From contig SCTU01000082.1 of assembly GCA_004297315.1 (NCBI GenBank), positions 1 through 20,950 of the forward strand: 20,950 nt of DNA, given 5' to 3'. Source of the DNA: Dehalococcoidia bacterium. GTDB lineage: Bacteria; Chloroflexota; Dehalococcoidia; UBA2979. Both the position numbers and the translations under genes were made by a program. Below the pieces are notes generated by a model. The model did not search any database, was not told where the DNA came from, and saw only the letters and a list, made by a program, of their open reading frames with translations. Below are positions 7,592 to 15,015 of the stretch, one piece after another. Within the stretch, counting starts at the first letter, position 1. Every line of letters begins with the position of its first letter.

Positions 7592-7603
7592 GGTCGGCCG
7601 ACC
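7592..7603. promoter_or_regulatory. Perfect 12-bp palindrome in the divergent intergenic region
   Basis: GGTCGGCCGACC reads identically on both strands and lies between the divergent permease operon and sortase-like gene. Its position would suit an operator for a dimeric regulator. In GC-rich DNA a palindrome of this size can arise by chance, and no second copy was seen in the window. Confidence 0.3.
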
Positions 7604-7696
7604 TATTGTCCTATCCAGTAGGCGGATGGCGTTCGTCGGGCAGTCCAGCTGTCCCGCGGTACGTCCCTCTCGCCACGACAGGCGAAGGATTACGTG

Positions 7697-8572
7697 ATGC
7701 GCCACTGCCCACCCCTTGCTGCGCTGTCGAACAACCAACTCGCGGTGATCGTGGGCGCCGCCGCACTCCTCGCCGCCACGATGCTCGTGGCCTTCGGCAA
7801 GCCCTCGGACGGACGAGCCGCCGAGGCCGCGCTGCCTGTGGCGCAGCCTCCCGTCGCGGGGGACAGCCGCCTGCGGATTCCCGCCATTGGCCTGGACGCA
7901 TCGGTGGGGGTCCGTCAGGTCACGAAGGATGGCGGCCTGCCCCGGCCGCCGCGCGCGGTCGACGTTGTCTGGTACGACTTCAGCCTGCACCCCGGCATCG
8001 GAGGCGTGCCCGGAGCAGCCGGCAACACCGTCCTCACCGGTCGCGTCGACGCCGGGTCGAGCGAGGGACACACGGGCACGCACTACGCCGGCGCTTCAGC
8101 GTTCACTGATCTCGGGCTGGTGCGCCCGGGCCACCGCATCGAAATGACACGCGGGGGACAGGCGATCGTCTACCGCGTGGTCTCGGTCGAGGTCGTCAAC
8201 GAAGAGACGGCAGACTGGCGCGCCGTCTTCGCCTCGACCCCGGTCGAAACGCTGACGCTGTTCACCTGCACCGGCGAATTCGACCCACGGCATTCTGATT
8301 ACGTCGAAAAGACCGTGGTCAAGGCCGTGCGCGTCCTCGGCGAGGCGAAGCGCCTCGAAGTCTCGACGGACGGACGCTTCCTCACCGGCGCCGGCGGCAC
8401 CAGCGACCCCCTGGAACTGGCCACCGCGCAGCAGCAGCAGGTCACTGCCCTGCACGCGCAAGACTCGAGGGGCGGGTGGCTGACGTTCGTCCCGGGAGCG
8501 CCCTCGTTCGTCAACACGCTCATCGGACAACTCCGTCCCGACACGCAGGTCGTCGCCCGGCTCGCCCGATAG
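7697..8572 (+). CDS. Sortase-like protein with replaced catalytic His and Arg (probable pseudoenzyme)
   Basis: The protein has 291 aa. Residues 12-34 form an N-terminal membrane anchor, followed by a short linker and a sortase-fold domain (about 58-215, starting LRIPAIGLDASVGV). The catalytic Cys191 is present in TLFTCTGEF. The position of the catalytic His, normally GHVD, is Arg116 in LTGRVDAG. The catalytic Arg position, SDRVVV in the downstream paralog, is Lys205 in VEKTVV. The alignment around both sites needs no gap. A C-terminal module of about 70 residues (220-291, GRFLTGAGG and FVPGAPSFVNTL) is shared with the paralog. Sortases normally join surface proteins to other molecules outside the cell, and this copy probably cannot. 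ATG 7697 with GAAGGA upstream is preferred over GTG 7694. Confidence 0.85.
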   Translation: MRHCPPLAALSNNQLAVIVGAAALLAATMLVAFGKPSDGRAAEAALPVAQPPVAGDSRLRIPAIGLDASVGVRQVTKDGGLPRPPRAVDVVWYDFSLHPGIGGVPGAAGNTVLTGRVDAGSSEGHTGTHYAGASAFTDLGLVRPGHRIEMTRGGQAIVYRVVSVEVVNEETADWRAVFASTPVETLTLFTCTGEFDPRHSDYVEKTVVKAVRVLGEAKRLEVSTDGRFLTGAGGTSDPLELATAQQQQVTALHAQDSRGGWLTFVPGAPSFVNTLIGQLRPDTQVVARLAR

Positions 8573-8586
8573 GACACCCGCCGCCC

Positions 8587-8627
8587 GAGGCCCGAGGTCC
8601 GAGGTCCGAGCCCTGGGGCCCGGACCT
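8587..8627 (+). repeat. Short tandem heptamers leading into a strong hairpin between the two sortase-like genes
   Basis: Near-identical units CGAGGCC, CGAGGTC and CGAGGTC run head to tail from 8587. The last AGGTCCG (8602-8608) pairs perfectly with CGGACCT (8621-8627) around a 12-base loop, in which three further GC pairs are possible. The previous repeat (8595-8601) could pair with the same right arm instead. There is no T-tract after the hairpin, so a classical terminator is doubtful. Confidence 0.45.
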
Positions 8628-8701
8628 GAACAGGAGCGCTTGCGACGGACACTGCCGATACTGTCGCCGCGGGCCACGCGGGGCATGCGGGGGAGTCCAG
8701 G

Positions 8702-9566
8702 ATGCGCCGTCTCCAATCAGGCTCCGTACCGCGTGGCACGGTCCTTTCCGGCGCCCTGTTGGCGGGACTCGCCCTGACTCTGGTGGCCCACGCTTCTCCC
8801 ATGCGGATAGCCGAGGCCGGCATCCCGGTGATCGAACCTCCAGCGGCGGTCGACGGACGCGTCCGCATCCCCTCGCTTGGAGTGGACGCCCCGCTCGGTG
8901 TGCAGCAGGTGGCGTCCGACGGCACGATGCCGATGCCGTAGGGGCCAGTCGACGTTTGCGTGGTACGACTTCGTCCTGCATCCGGGCCTGGGCGGCGTGC
9001 CGCTGACCTCGGGCAACACAATCCTCTCCGGACACGTGGACTATGCCGCGAACGTGCCGTACGCCGGCGTGCGTTACAACGGGCCCGCCGTTTTCTCCGG
9101 CCTGGAGCGGCTGCGCCCCGGCGCGACGATCGAGATCGCGCGCGGAGTCACGGCCGCCACCTATCGCGTGATCTCCGTTGACGTGCTTCCGGCGGACCGC
9201 GCCAACTGGTTCGACGAGTTCGCCTCGACGCCTGTCGAGATGCTCACGCTCTTCACCTGCACCGGCGTCTTCAACCCCAACACCGTTAGCTACTCCGACC
9301 GCGTCGTGGTCAAGGCGGTGCACGCCGTGGGCGCGGCACGCCGCCTCGACGTCACGGGCGATGGACGCTTCCTCTACGGCGTGGGAGGCACTACCGACCC
9401 CCTGGAACTGCTCGCCGCGCAGTCGAGGCCCGTGACCGCGCTCTACGCGAAGGACCCGCTGGGCGACCAGTGGCGGACGTTCGTGCCGGGTGCGCCCTCG
9501 TTCATCAACACGCTGACCGGGCAGCTCGGTCCGGACGTGCTCGTGATCGGCCGTGTCGCGCAATAG
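8702..9566 (+). pseudogene. Second sortase-like gene, disrupted by a stop and a frameshift
   Basis: ATG 8702 has GGGGAG upstream and encodes an N-terminal anchor (about residues 12-29) and the start of the sortase domain (VRIPSLGVDAPLGVQQVA). The frame ends at an in-frame TAG (8939-8941). The rest, from WYDF onward, continues in the +1 frame to 9566. That part contains all three catalytic residues: His in LSGHVDY, Cys in LFTCTGVFN and Arg in SDRVVV. It also has the same C-terminal module as the first copy (FVPGAPSFINTL). Comparison with the neighbour suggests a nonsense change plus one extra T in the TTT at 8955-8957. A single extra base at 8939 would also restore one frame. A sequencing or assembly error is possible; as written it is broken. 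Confidence 0.8.
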
Positions 9567-9641
9567 CGGTGCCTGCTGACCCTGCCGGGCTGTCCCCGTA
9601 TCGTGACCCCATCGCGGCATCGAGGCCGCACGGGAGGGCTC

Positions 9642-10562
9642 ATGCGCGTCCTGGTCACCGGCACATCGGGATTCGTGGGCACGCACCTCGTGCGGCGGCT
9701 TGTCCGCGAGCGCCACGAGGTCACAGGCGTCGACTGGAAGGAACCGCGCCGCCCTGTCGAAGGATGGCGCGACGTGCGCCTCGACATCCGCGACGACGCC
9801 GCGGTCCAGCGCACCGTGGCGGAGGTCCGGCCTGAACTCGTCTGGCATTTGGCGGCGCAGGCGTCGGTCTCCGTCTCTATGCGCGAGCCGCGCCTCGACA
9901 TCGAGACCAACTGCATCGCGAGCGTGACGCTGGCACGCGCGGCCGCCGAGGCGGGCACACGGCGGTTCATCTTCACCTCGTCCGGCGGTGCGATGTTTGG
10001 GGACCCGCCGGAGATCCCCGCGCGGGACGACACGCCGGTCGCGCCGCGCTCGATCTACGGGGCCTCGAAGGTCGCCGCTGAACGGTACCTGGAGATCGTG
10101 GGGCTGGAGACCGGCATGGAGATCGCCGGCCTGCGCCCGGGCAACATCTACGGGCCGTACCAGGACCCGCACGGCGAGGCCGGCGTCGTCGCCATCTTCA
10201 CGCAACGCATGCTGCGTGACGAGCCGTGCACGATCTTCGGGACGGGGCAGGACACGCGGGACTACGTCTACGTGGACGACGTGATCGAGGCACAGATGCG
10301 CGCGGCTTTCGCGCCCGTGCCCGCGTTCTGCCTCGTCGGCACGGGCCGGGAGACGAGCACGCGTGAGATCTTCGACCTGCTGGCGCGCGAGACCGGGTAC
10401 GGCCGTGCCCCTGTCGCCGCCCCGCCACGCCCGGGCGATATCCCGCGGATCGCCCTCGACACCTCCCGGGCACGAGAACTCTGGCGGTGGCAGGCCGCGG
10501 TGGGGCTGTCCGAGGGCATGGCACGCACGGTGGCGGCGTTTCGGGAGGAACTCGGCGCCTAG
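9642..10562 (+). CDS. NAD-dependent epimerase/dehydratase (extended SDR, nucleotide-sugar type)
   Basis: The protein has 306 aa. The Rossmann nucleotide-binding motif TGTSGFVG (6-13) opens the chain, and Asp31 in GVDW suggests NAD preference. The active site is Ser113/Ser114 with Tyr139 and Lys143 (IYGASK). LRPGNIYGP (164-172) and GTGQDTRDYVYVDDVI (200-215) are typical of UDP-glucose 4-epimerase and dTDP-glucose dehydratase relatives. It probably changes a sugar nucleotide for surface polysaccharide, but the exact reaction is not readable and no glycosyltransferases are nearby. ATG 9642 is preceded by GGGAGGG and begins exactly at the first strand. Its stop shares the bases CTAG with the convergent TsaC gene. 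Confidence 0.88.
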   Translation: MRVLVTGTSGFVGTHLVRRLVRERHEVTGVDWKEPRRPVEGWRDVRLDIRDDAAVQRTVAEVRPELVWHLAAQASVSVSMREPRLDIETNCIASVTLARAAAEAGTRRFIFTSSGGAMFGDPPEIPARDDTPVAPRSIYGASKVAAERYLEIVGLETGMEIAGLRPGNIYGPYQDPHGEAGVVAIFTQRMLRDEPCTIFGTGQDTRDYVYVDDVIEAQMRAAFAPVPAFCLVGTGRETSTREIFDLLARETGYGRAPVAAPPRPGDIPRIALDTSRARELWRWQAAVGLSEGMARTVAAFREELGA

Positions 10563-11557
10563 CTGCCCCCGCCTTTGGGTTCGCTTCCCGCGGCCGCGCG
10601 CGCGAGCCGGTCGCGCACGGCAACGCCCACGCCCTCCGCCGGCGGCGGCACCGCGATGAGCACGTCGAGCCCGAGCCGGTCCGCCGCGCGCAGGCGGTCA
10701 TAGAGCGTCGCGGCGTACGCCTCGGGTGAATCGCCGCCGACGAGTGCCATGACGCCCGGCGGCACCGCCACCGCACGTGGCGTGAGCAGCCCGGCCCGGT
10801 CGCCGGCCTGCGCTTGCTTCGCCGCGAGCGCGAGCGCGGCGTCGAGGTCTTCGACCACGACGACCTGAGCATGCGGCGCGTAGTGTGCAGGGAGCATCCC
10901 CGGCGCGCGGCTCGGGCCGTCCGGCGTCCGCCGCACAGGATGGCCGAGCACCGCCTCGATCTGCTCCGCCGTGATGCCACCCGGCCGCAGGATCACAGGC
11001 GTCTCGCCGTCCTCGCTGCAGTCCACGATCGTCGACTCCACGCCCACGCCGCACGGCCCGCCGTCCAGCACGAGGTCGACGTCGTCGCCGAGGTCGGCAC
11101 GCACGTCCTCGGCCGAAGTGGGGGAGACGCGGCCGAACCGGTTGGCCGAAGGCGCGGCCACGCCGCCACCGAACGCGCGAAGCAACGCGAGCGTCAGCGG
11201 ATGGTCGGGCACGCGCAGGCCGACCGTCTCCCGGCCGCCCGTGACCTCGTCCACCGCGGCCAAGGTGCGAGGAAGGATCAGCGTGAGCGGCCCCGGCCAG
11301 AACGCCTCGGCAAGCCGTCGCGCGTCCTCGGGGACACGGGCCGCCCAGCGTGGCAGCGGCTGGACGCCGGCGATATGCACGATGACCGGATGGCCGGGCG
11401 GGCGGCCCTTCACCTCGTAGAGACGTCGCACCGCCACCGGGTTGGAGGCGTCCGCCGCGAGTCCGTAGACCGTCTCGGTCGGGATCGCGACGAGGCCACC
11501 GTCACGCAAGATGCGTACGGCCCGATTGATCTCTGACTCGGCGTCGTCCTCTGGCAT
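10559..11557 (-). CDS. tsaC: Threonylcarbamoyl-AMP synthase, Sua5-type with C-terminal domain
   Basis: This enzyme makes threonylcarbamoyl-AMP from threonine, bicarbonate and ATP, the first step of the t6A modification of ANN-reading tRNAs. The YrdC domain fills about residues 10-200. It shows PTETVYGL (26-33), KGRPPGHPVIVHI (50-62), WPGPLTLIL, VGLRVPDHP, APSANRFGRVSPT and GVESTIVD. A linker with SRAPGMLPAHYAPHA leads to the C-terminal Sua5 domain, so this is the long form (332 aa). I chose ATG 11557 because GGTGGGG precedes it and the codons before it look non-coding. ATG at 11587 or 11590 would add about 10 residues. This is a housekeeping gene, apparently monocistronic. Confidence 0.93.
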   Translation of the reverse strand: MPEDDAESEINRAVRILRDGGLVAIPTETVYGLAADASNPVAVRRLYEVKGRPPGHPVIVHIAGVQPLPRWAARVPEDARRLAEAFWPGPLTLILPRTLAAVDEVTGGRETVGLRVPDHPLTLALLRAFGGGVAAPSANRFGRVSPTSAEDVRADLGDDVDLVLDGGPCGVGVESTIVDCSEDGETPVILRPGGITAEQIEAVLGHPVRRTPDGPSRAPGMLPAHYAPHAQVVVVEDLDAALALAAKQAQAGDRAGLLTPRAVAVPPGVMALVGGDSPEAYAATLYDRLRAADRLGLDVLIAVPPPAEGVGVAVRDRLARAAAGSEPKGGGS

Positions 11558-11720
11558 CCCGACCCCACCGTCTGAATCTCCCGGCATCATCGCGCATCTC
11601 GACGCATCGAGCCCGACGTCAGGTCAAGCACCGTGACGCGCCTCGCTCTGCGACTGCGTGCAACTTAGATGAATTCGATATGCCGGCCCACGAGCGGCGT
11701 GCGAGACGTGCCGTGACTTG

Positions 11721-11726
11721 TATCCT
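11721..11726 (+). promoter_or_regulatory. Candidate -10 element (TATCCT) for the exported dienelactone hydrolase
   Basis: TATCCT lies 38 bases before the GTG start at 11765, leaving room for a short leader with the strong ribosome-binding site. This is the same distance as the TATACT box of the cytoplasmic paralog. No clear -35 box is seen. Confidence 0.35.
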
Positions 11727-11764
11727 GATTCAGTCCGCGGCCCACACCGCATAGGGAGGACAGA

Positions 11765-12811
11765 GTGGACGATCTCAGTATGACCAACCTCGGGAAGTTC
11801 GAGCGTTATCTGGTCGAAGAGTTCTACGACGACTGGCGTCACGGCGAGATCACACGGCGCACCTTCATCCGCAAAGTCGCGTTCATCACCGGATCGATGG
11901 CCGCGACCAGCGCCGCGATGCTCGCGCTCGGCTGCTCGAGCGATGAACTGCCGGCGAAGAATGAGCCGATGCCGACGCCCGTCACCACCGCCACCGAGCC
12001 ACCAAAGCCGACGCCGACAGGGACAGCACCCGCCGGCCCAACGGCCGCTGCGGCGCTCGTCCCCGTGCCGGGCGCGAAGAGCAAGCTCTCGGTGCCCGAG
12101 GGCGACCCGGCCGTGGCGGCGTCGGACGTGAAGTTTCCTGCCGGCGCTGCTCAGATCGGCGGATACCTCGTCAAGCCGGCCGGACCGGTGCCGGGCCGGG
12201 TCACGCCGGGGGTGCGCGCCATCCTCGTCTGTCACGAGAACCGAGGTCTGACCCTGCACGTCAAGGACGTCGCGCGGCGCTTCGCAAAGGAGGGCTATGT
12301 CGCCCTCGCCGTCGACCTCCTCGCACGCGAGGGCGGGACGGCCAGTCGCGACGCCGACCAGGTCCCCGGGCTGCTGACGAGCGCGGGCACCGACCGACAC
12401 GTCGCAGACTTCGCGGCGGGATTGAAGTACCTCCAGACAGTGGAGGGAGTGGACGGCAAGCGCATCGGCATGACCGGGTACTGCTTCGGGGGCGGCGTCG
12501 TCTGGGCTGCCGCCACGCAGATTCCCGAGTTGAAGGCCGCGGTGCCGTTCTACGGGCCGGCCCCCGACCTCGCGGCGGTGAAGAACATCAAGGCGGCGGT
12601 CTTCGGCGTCTACGCCGAGAAGGACACCCGCATCACCGGCGGCGTCGAGCCGCTCCGCGCGGCGCTCAACGCCGCGGGCGTCGTGAACCAGATGACGATC
12701 TATCCCGGAGTGAACCACGCGTTCCATAACGACACGGGCGGCGCATACGACGAGACGCAGGCGACGAAGGCCTGGTCGGACGCGCTCGGGTGGTTCGCCA
12801 AGTACGTTTGA
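11765..12811 (+). CDS. Dienelactone hydrolase family protein, Tat-exported lipoprotein
   Basis: The protein has 348 aa. A twin-arginine signal (TRRTFIRK, Arg31-Arg32) is followed by a hydrophobic core and a lipobox LALGC, predicting lipidation at Cys57. Residues 60-100 are a Pro/Thr/Ala-rich linker. The hydrolase domain (about 120-348) has Glu158 in CHENRGL, nucleophile Cys240 in GYCFGGG, Asp287 in YAEKDTRI and His318 in NHAFHND. It should act outside the membrane, folded before export, on an unknown ester or lactone. GTG 11765 is supported by AGGGAGGA at 11753-11760. The ATG at 11780 is possible but has no such site. The intergenic 174 bases upstream are shared with the divergent TsaC gene. 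Confidence 0.92.
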   Translation: MDDLSMTNLGKFERYLVEEFYDDWRHGEITRRTFIRKVAFITGSMAATSAAMLALGCSSDELPAKNEPMPTPVTTATEPPKPTPTGTAPAGPTAAAALVPVPGAKSKLSVPEGDPAVAASDVKFPAGAAQIGGYLVKPAGPVPGRVTPGVRAILVCHENRGLTLHVKDVARRFAKEGYVALAVDLLAREGGTASRDADQVPGLLTSAGTDRHVADFAAGLKYLQTVEGVDGKRIGMTGYCFGGGVVWAAATQIPELKAAVPFYGPAPDLAAVKNIKAAVFGVYAEKDTRITGGVEPLRAALNAAGVVNQMTIYPGVNHAFHNDTGGAYDETQATKAWSDALGWFAKYV

Positions 12812-12862
12812 GAAACGACGGCTGCAGCATCCTCGCAGCAGCCCGCAGCAAGGCCGGGACGG

Positions 12863-12868
12863 TACCCT
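12863..12868 (+). promoter_or_regulatory. Candidate leaderless-type -10 element (TACCCT) for cbiB
   Basis: TACCCT ends 7 bases before the cbiB ATG at 12876. There is no good ribosome-binding site, which fits a leaderless start. The preceding gap of about 64 bases is too short for a cobalamin riboswitch. Confidence 0.4.
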
Positions 12869-12875
12869 CTAGGCG

Positions 12876-13808
12876 ATGGACACGAAACGGCGCGCGGCTG
12901 CGTTTCTCCTGGGCGTGACTGCCGACGCGCTGCTCGGCGACCCGCCGAACGTGGTGCATCCCGTCCGCGCCCTGGGCCTCGCGGCCCGCGCGTACGAGGC
13001 CGTCGTGCGGCCGCGTCTCAGTCCGACTGCCGCGGGCATCGTCGGGGCGATCGCGATCCCGACGGCCGCCGGACTCGTGGCGTCCGCTGCCCAGTATGCG
13101 AGCCGGGGGCGTCCCGGCGGGCGCGTCGCCGCCGCAGCAACGGCATTGGCGCTGGCGAGCGCGCAGCGGACGCTGATGCGGCGTGCGATCGAGATCGCGG
13201 ATGCGCTCGATGCCGGCAACATCGAGAGGGCGCGACGGTTGCTCGGCTACCACCTCGTAAGCCGGCCGACCGCCGACCTCGACGCGAGCGAGGTCGCCGG
13301 CGCCGCCGTCGAGTCGGTGGCGGAGAACCTCGGGGACGGCGTGGCCGGGCCCTGGCTGGCGTTTGCGTTGGCGGGGCCGGCCGGTGCGTGGGCCTATCGT
13401 GCGCTGAACACCCTGGACTCGCTCTGGGGTTACCGGGACGAACAGTATGCCGAGTTCGGCCGCGCCGCCGCGCGGCTGGACGACCTCGCGAACCTCGTCC
13501 CGGCGCGCGCGGCGGCGCTGGCGATCTGCGTGGCGGCTGAGCAGCTGGCCAGCCGCGGCGCGATCGCCTTCGACGTCTGGCGGCGCGACGCTGCGCTCAC
13601 GGACAGCCCAAACGCGGGGCAGCCGATGGCCGCGATGGCGGGAGCACTCGGCGTGACGCTCACGAAGCGCGGGGAATACGTGCTCGGGGCAGGCCTGCGT
13701 CCGGCGAACGCCTCGGACATCCGCTCGGCGGTGGATGTGGCCCGATCGGCGGCCGGCATCCTCGCGATCCTCAGTCTCGCGATCATTGTGCTGCGCGGCG
13801 CGCGATGA
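12876..13808 (+). CDS. cbiB: Adenosylcobinamide-phosphate synthase CbiB/CobD
   Basis: This 310-aa integral membrane protein joins (R)-1-amino-2-propanol phosphate to adenosylcobyric acid, giving adenosylcobinamide phosphate. Family hallmarks are LLGDPPNVVHPVRALG (19-34), ESVAENLGDGVAGPW (146-160), YRALNTLDSLWGYRDE, ARLDDLANLVPAR, and SPNAGQPMAAMAG (244-256) followed by the LGAGLRPA region. Hydrophobic segments near both ends and in the middle fit the family topology. The stop overlaps the start of the aminotransferase gene (ATGA, 13805-13808), which makes the other half of the substrate. No other cobalamin gene is in the window. Confidence 0.96.
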   Translation: MDTKRRAAAFLLGVTADALLGDPPNVVHPVRALGLAARAYEAVVRPRLSPTAAGIVGAIAIPTAAGLVASAAQYASRGRPGGRVAAAATALALASAQRTLMRRAIEIADALDAGNIERARRLLGYHLVSRPTADLDASEVAGAAVESVAENLGDGVAGPWLAFALAGPAGAWAYRALNTLDSLWGYRDEQYAEFGRAAARLDDLANLVPARAAALAICVAAEQLASRGAIAFDVWRRDAALTDSPNAGQPMAAMAGALGVTLTKRGEYVLGAGLRPANASDIRSAVDVARSAAGILAILSLAIIVLRGAR

Positions 13809-14896
13809 GCCGCGTCCCGCACGGCGGCGCGCAGGCAGTAGAACTCGCCGAGCACGGACTCAGTCCGGACGACGTACTTGATCTCTCGGCGAACCTTCAC
13901 CCCGACGGCCCCAACCCGGACGTCATCGCGGCGGCGCGGTCCGCTCCCCTCGATCGCTACCCGGACACCGATGCGGCGTCGCTGCGAGACGCGATCGCGA
14001 CGGCGCACGCGCTCGATCCAGCGAACGTGCTGCCGGTGCCGGGCGGCACTGCCGGCATCCACCTGATCGCGCGCGCCCTGCTGCGTCCCGGCGACCGCGC
14101 CACCGTGGTGACCCCGGCCTTCGGCGAATACGCCGCCGCGGTGAGGATCGCCGGCGCGTCGGTGGTCGAGGTATCCACTGTCCCACCTGTATTCGCCCTG
14201 GACACGGGCGCTCTCCCGCCTGCCACGGTGACGTTCCTCTGCGTCCCGGACAACCCGACCGGCCGTGACCTCACGCGCGCGGACGTGCTGCAGGCCGTCG
14301 AGGCCACGGGTGGCACAGTCGTCCTCGACGCGGCGTACGAGGCGTTCACCGACGGTCCTCCGTTCGCGTCCGACCTCGCGACGCAGACCGATCGTGTGAT
14401 CGCCGTGCACTCGATGACGAAGCTACACGCCGTCCCCGGTCTCCGCCTGGGTTACCTCGTTGCCGCTGCACCGCTCATCGCCCGTCTCCGCGCCCTGCAG
14501 CACGCCTGGCCGCTCGACGCGCCGTCAATCGCCGCGGGGGTCATCGCGGCGACTCAACACAACGCGCGTCGCGCCCGGCTCGGTGCGATGCGCGAGACGC
14601 GCGAGTGGCTGCGCGCGCACTGGGAGGCGGCGGGGCTGACGGTCGCGCCGGGCGCCGCGAATTTTCTGCTCGTGCGCGTCGGCGACGCGGCACGCGTGCG
14701 CGAAGCGCTATTCGAGCACCGCATCGTCGTGCGCGACGCCACGTCGTTCGGGCTCCCCGAGTGGGTCCGAGCTGCCGTGCCGCCGGCGGCGTCTCGCGAC
14801 GAACTCGCGGCGGCGCTTGTCGCGGTCGCGGCGAAGAGCAGTCGAAAAGAGGCGACGCGTCATCGGGGCAATCTGGGTATATCTCACCAGCAATAG
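13805..14896 (+). CDS. cobD: CobD-like PLP enzyme, threonine-phosphate decarboxylase (or HisC-like aminotransferase)
   Basis: The protein has 363 aa and is a fold-type I PLP enzyme. The opening HGG and DLSANLHPDGPNP match CobD/HisC relatives. Asn150 (DNPTGR), Asp175/Tyr178 (LDAAYE) and the PLP Lys206 (HSMTKLHAVPGLRLGY, with Arg214) are in place. In cobalamin synthesis CobD decarboxylates L-threonine phosphate to aminopropanol phosphate, the substrate of CbiB. HisC-type histidinol-phosphate aminotransferases look very similar, and the translational coupling to cbiB is what decides the name. The extra polar C-terminal tail of about 20 residues is unusual but without a visible motif. Confidence 0.87.
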   Translation: MSRVPHGGAQAVELAEHGLSPDDVLDLSANLHPDGPNPDVIAAARSAPLDRYPDTDAASLRDAIATAHALDPANVLPVPGGTAGIHLIARALLRPGDRATVVTPAFGEYAAAVRIAGASVVEVSTVPPVFALDTGALPPATVTFLCVPDNPTGRDLTRADVLQAVEATGGTVVLDAAYEAFTDGPPFASDLATQTDRVIAVHSMTKLHAVPGLRLGYLVAAAPLIARLRALQHAWPLDAPSIAAGVIAATQHNARRARLGAMRETREWLRAHWEAAGLTVAPGAANFLLVRVGDAARVREALFEHRIVVRDATSFGLPEWVRAAVPPAASRDELAAALVAVAAKSSRKEATRHRGNLGISHQQ

Positions 14897-15005
14897 CCCG
14901 TGCGCTGACTTTCTTTCCTGTCGAATCTGGCGAAGCATGAGTGCAGGCCAGTGATCCTGCCATTGTGTCCGGGCCTCGCTGCGGGGACGCTCGACCATTA
15001 GAGAT

Positions 15006-15010
15006 GGAGG
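15006..15010 (+). promoter_or_regulatory. Ribosome-binding site GGAGG deciding the aldo/keto reductase start
   Basis: GGAGG lies 5 bases before GTG 15016. It overlaps the ATG at 15004, so that upstream ATG is unlikely to be the start. The protein from 15016 begins MRLREIAGTGVRVSEIGFG, the normal family N-terminus. Confidence 0.7.
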
Positions 15011-15015
15011 CATGC

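Noticed and set aside
8520..10205. Long open frame (561 codons) on the minus strand across sortase and epimerase genes
   Set aside because: It has biased Arg/His/Val composition and no motif, and it spans two recognised genes on the other strand and an intergenic gap.
12812..12875. Cobalamin riboswitch or terminator before cbiB
   Set aside because: The gap is only about 64 bases, too short for the riboswitch. A GGCTGC/GCAGCC hairpin (12820-12843) exists but has no T-tract.
14941..15015. Longer N-terminus for the aldo/keto reductase
   Set aside because: GTG 14941 and ATG 15004 are in frame, but family homology begins at GTG 15016, which has GGAGG at the right distance.
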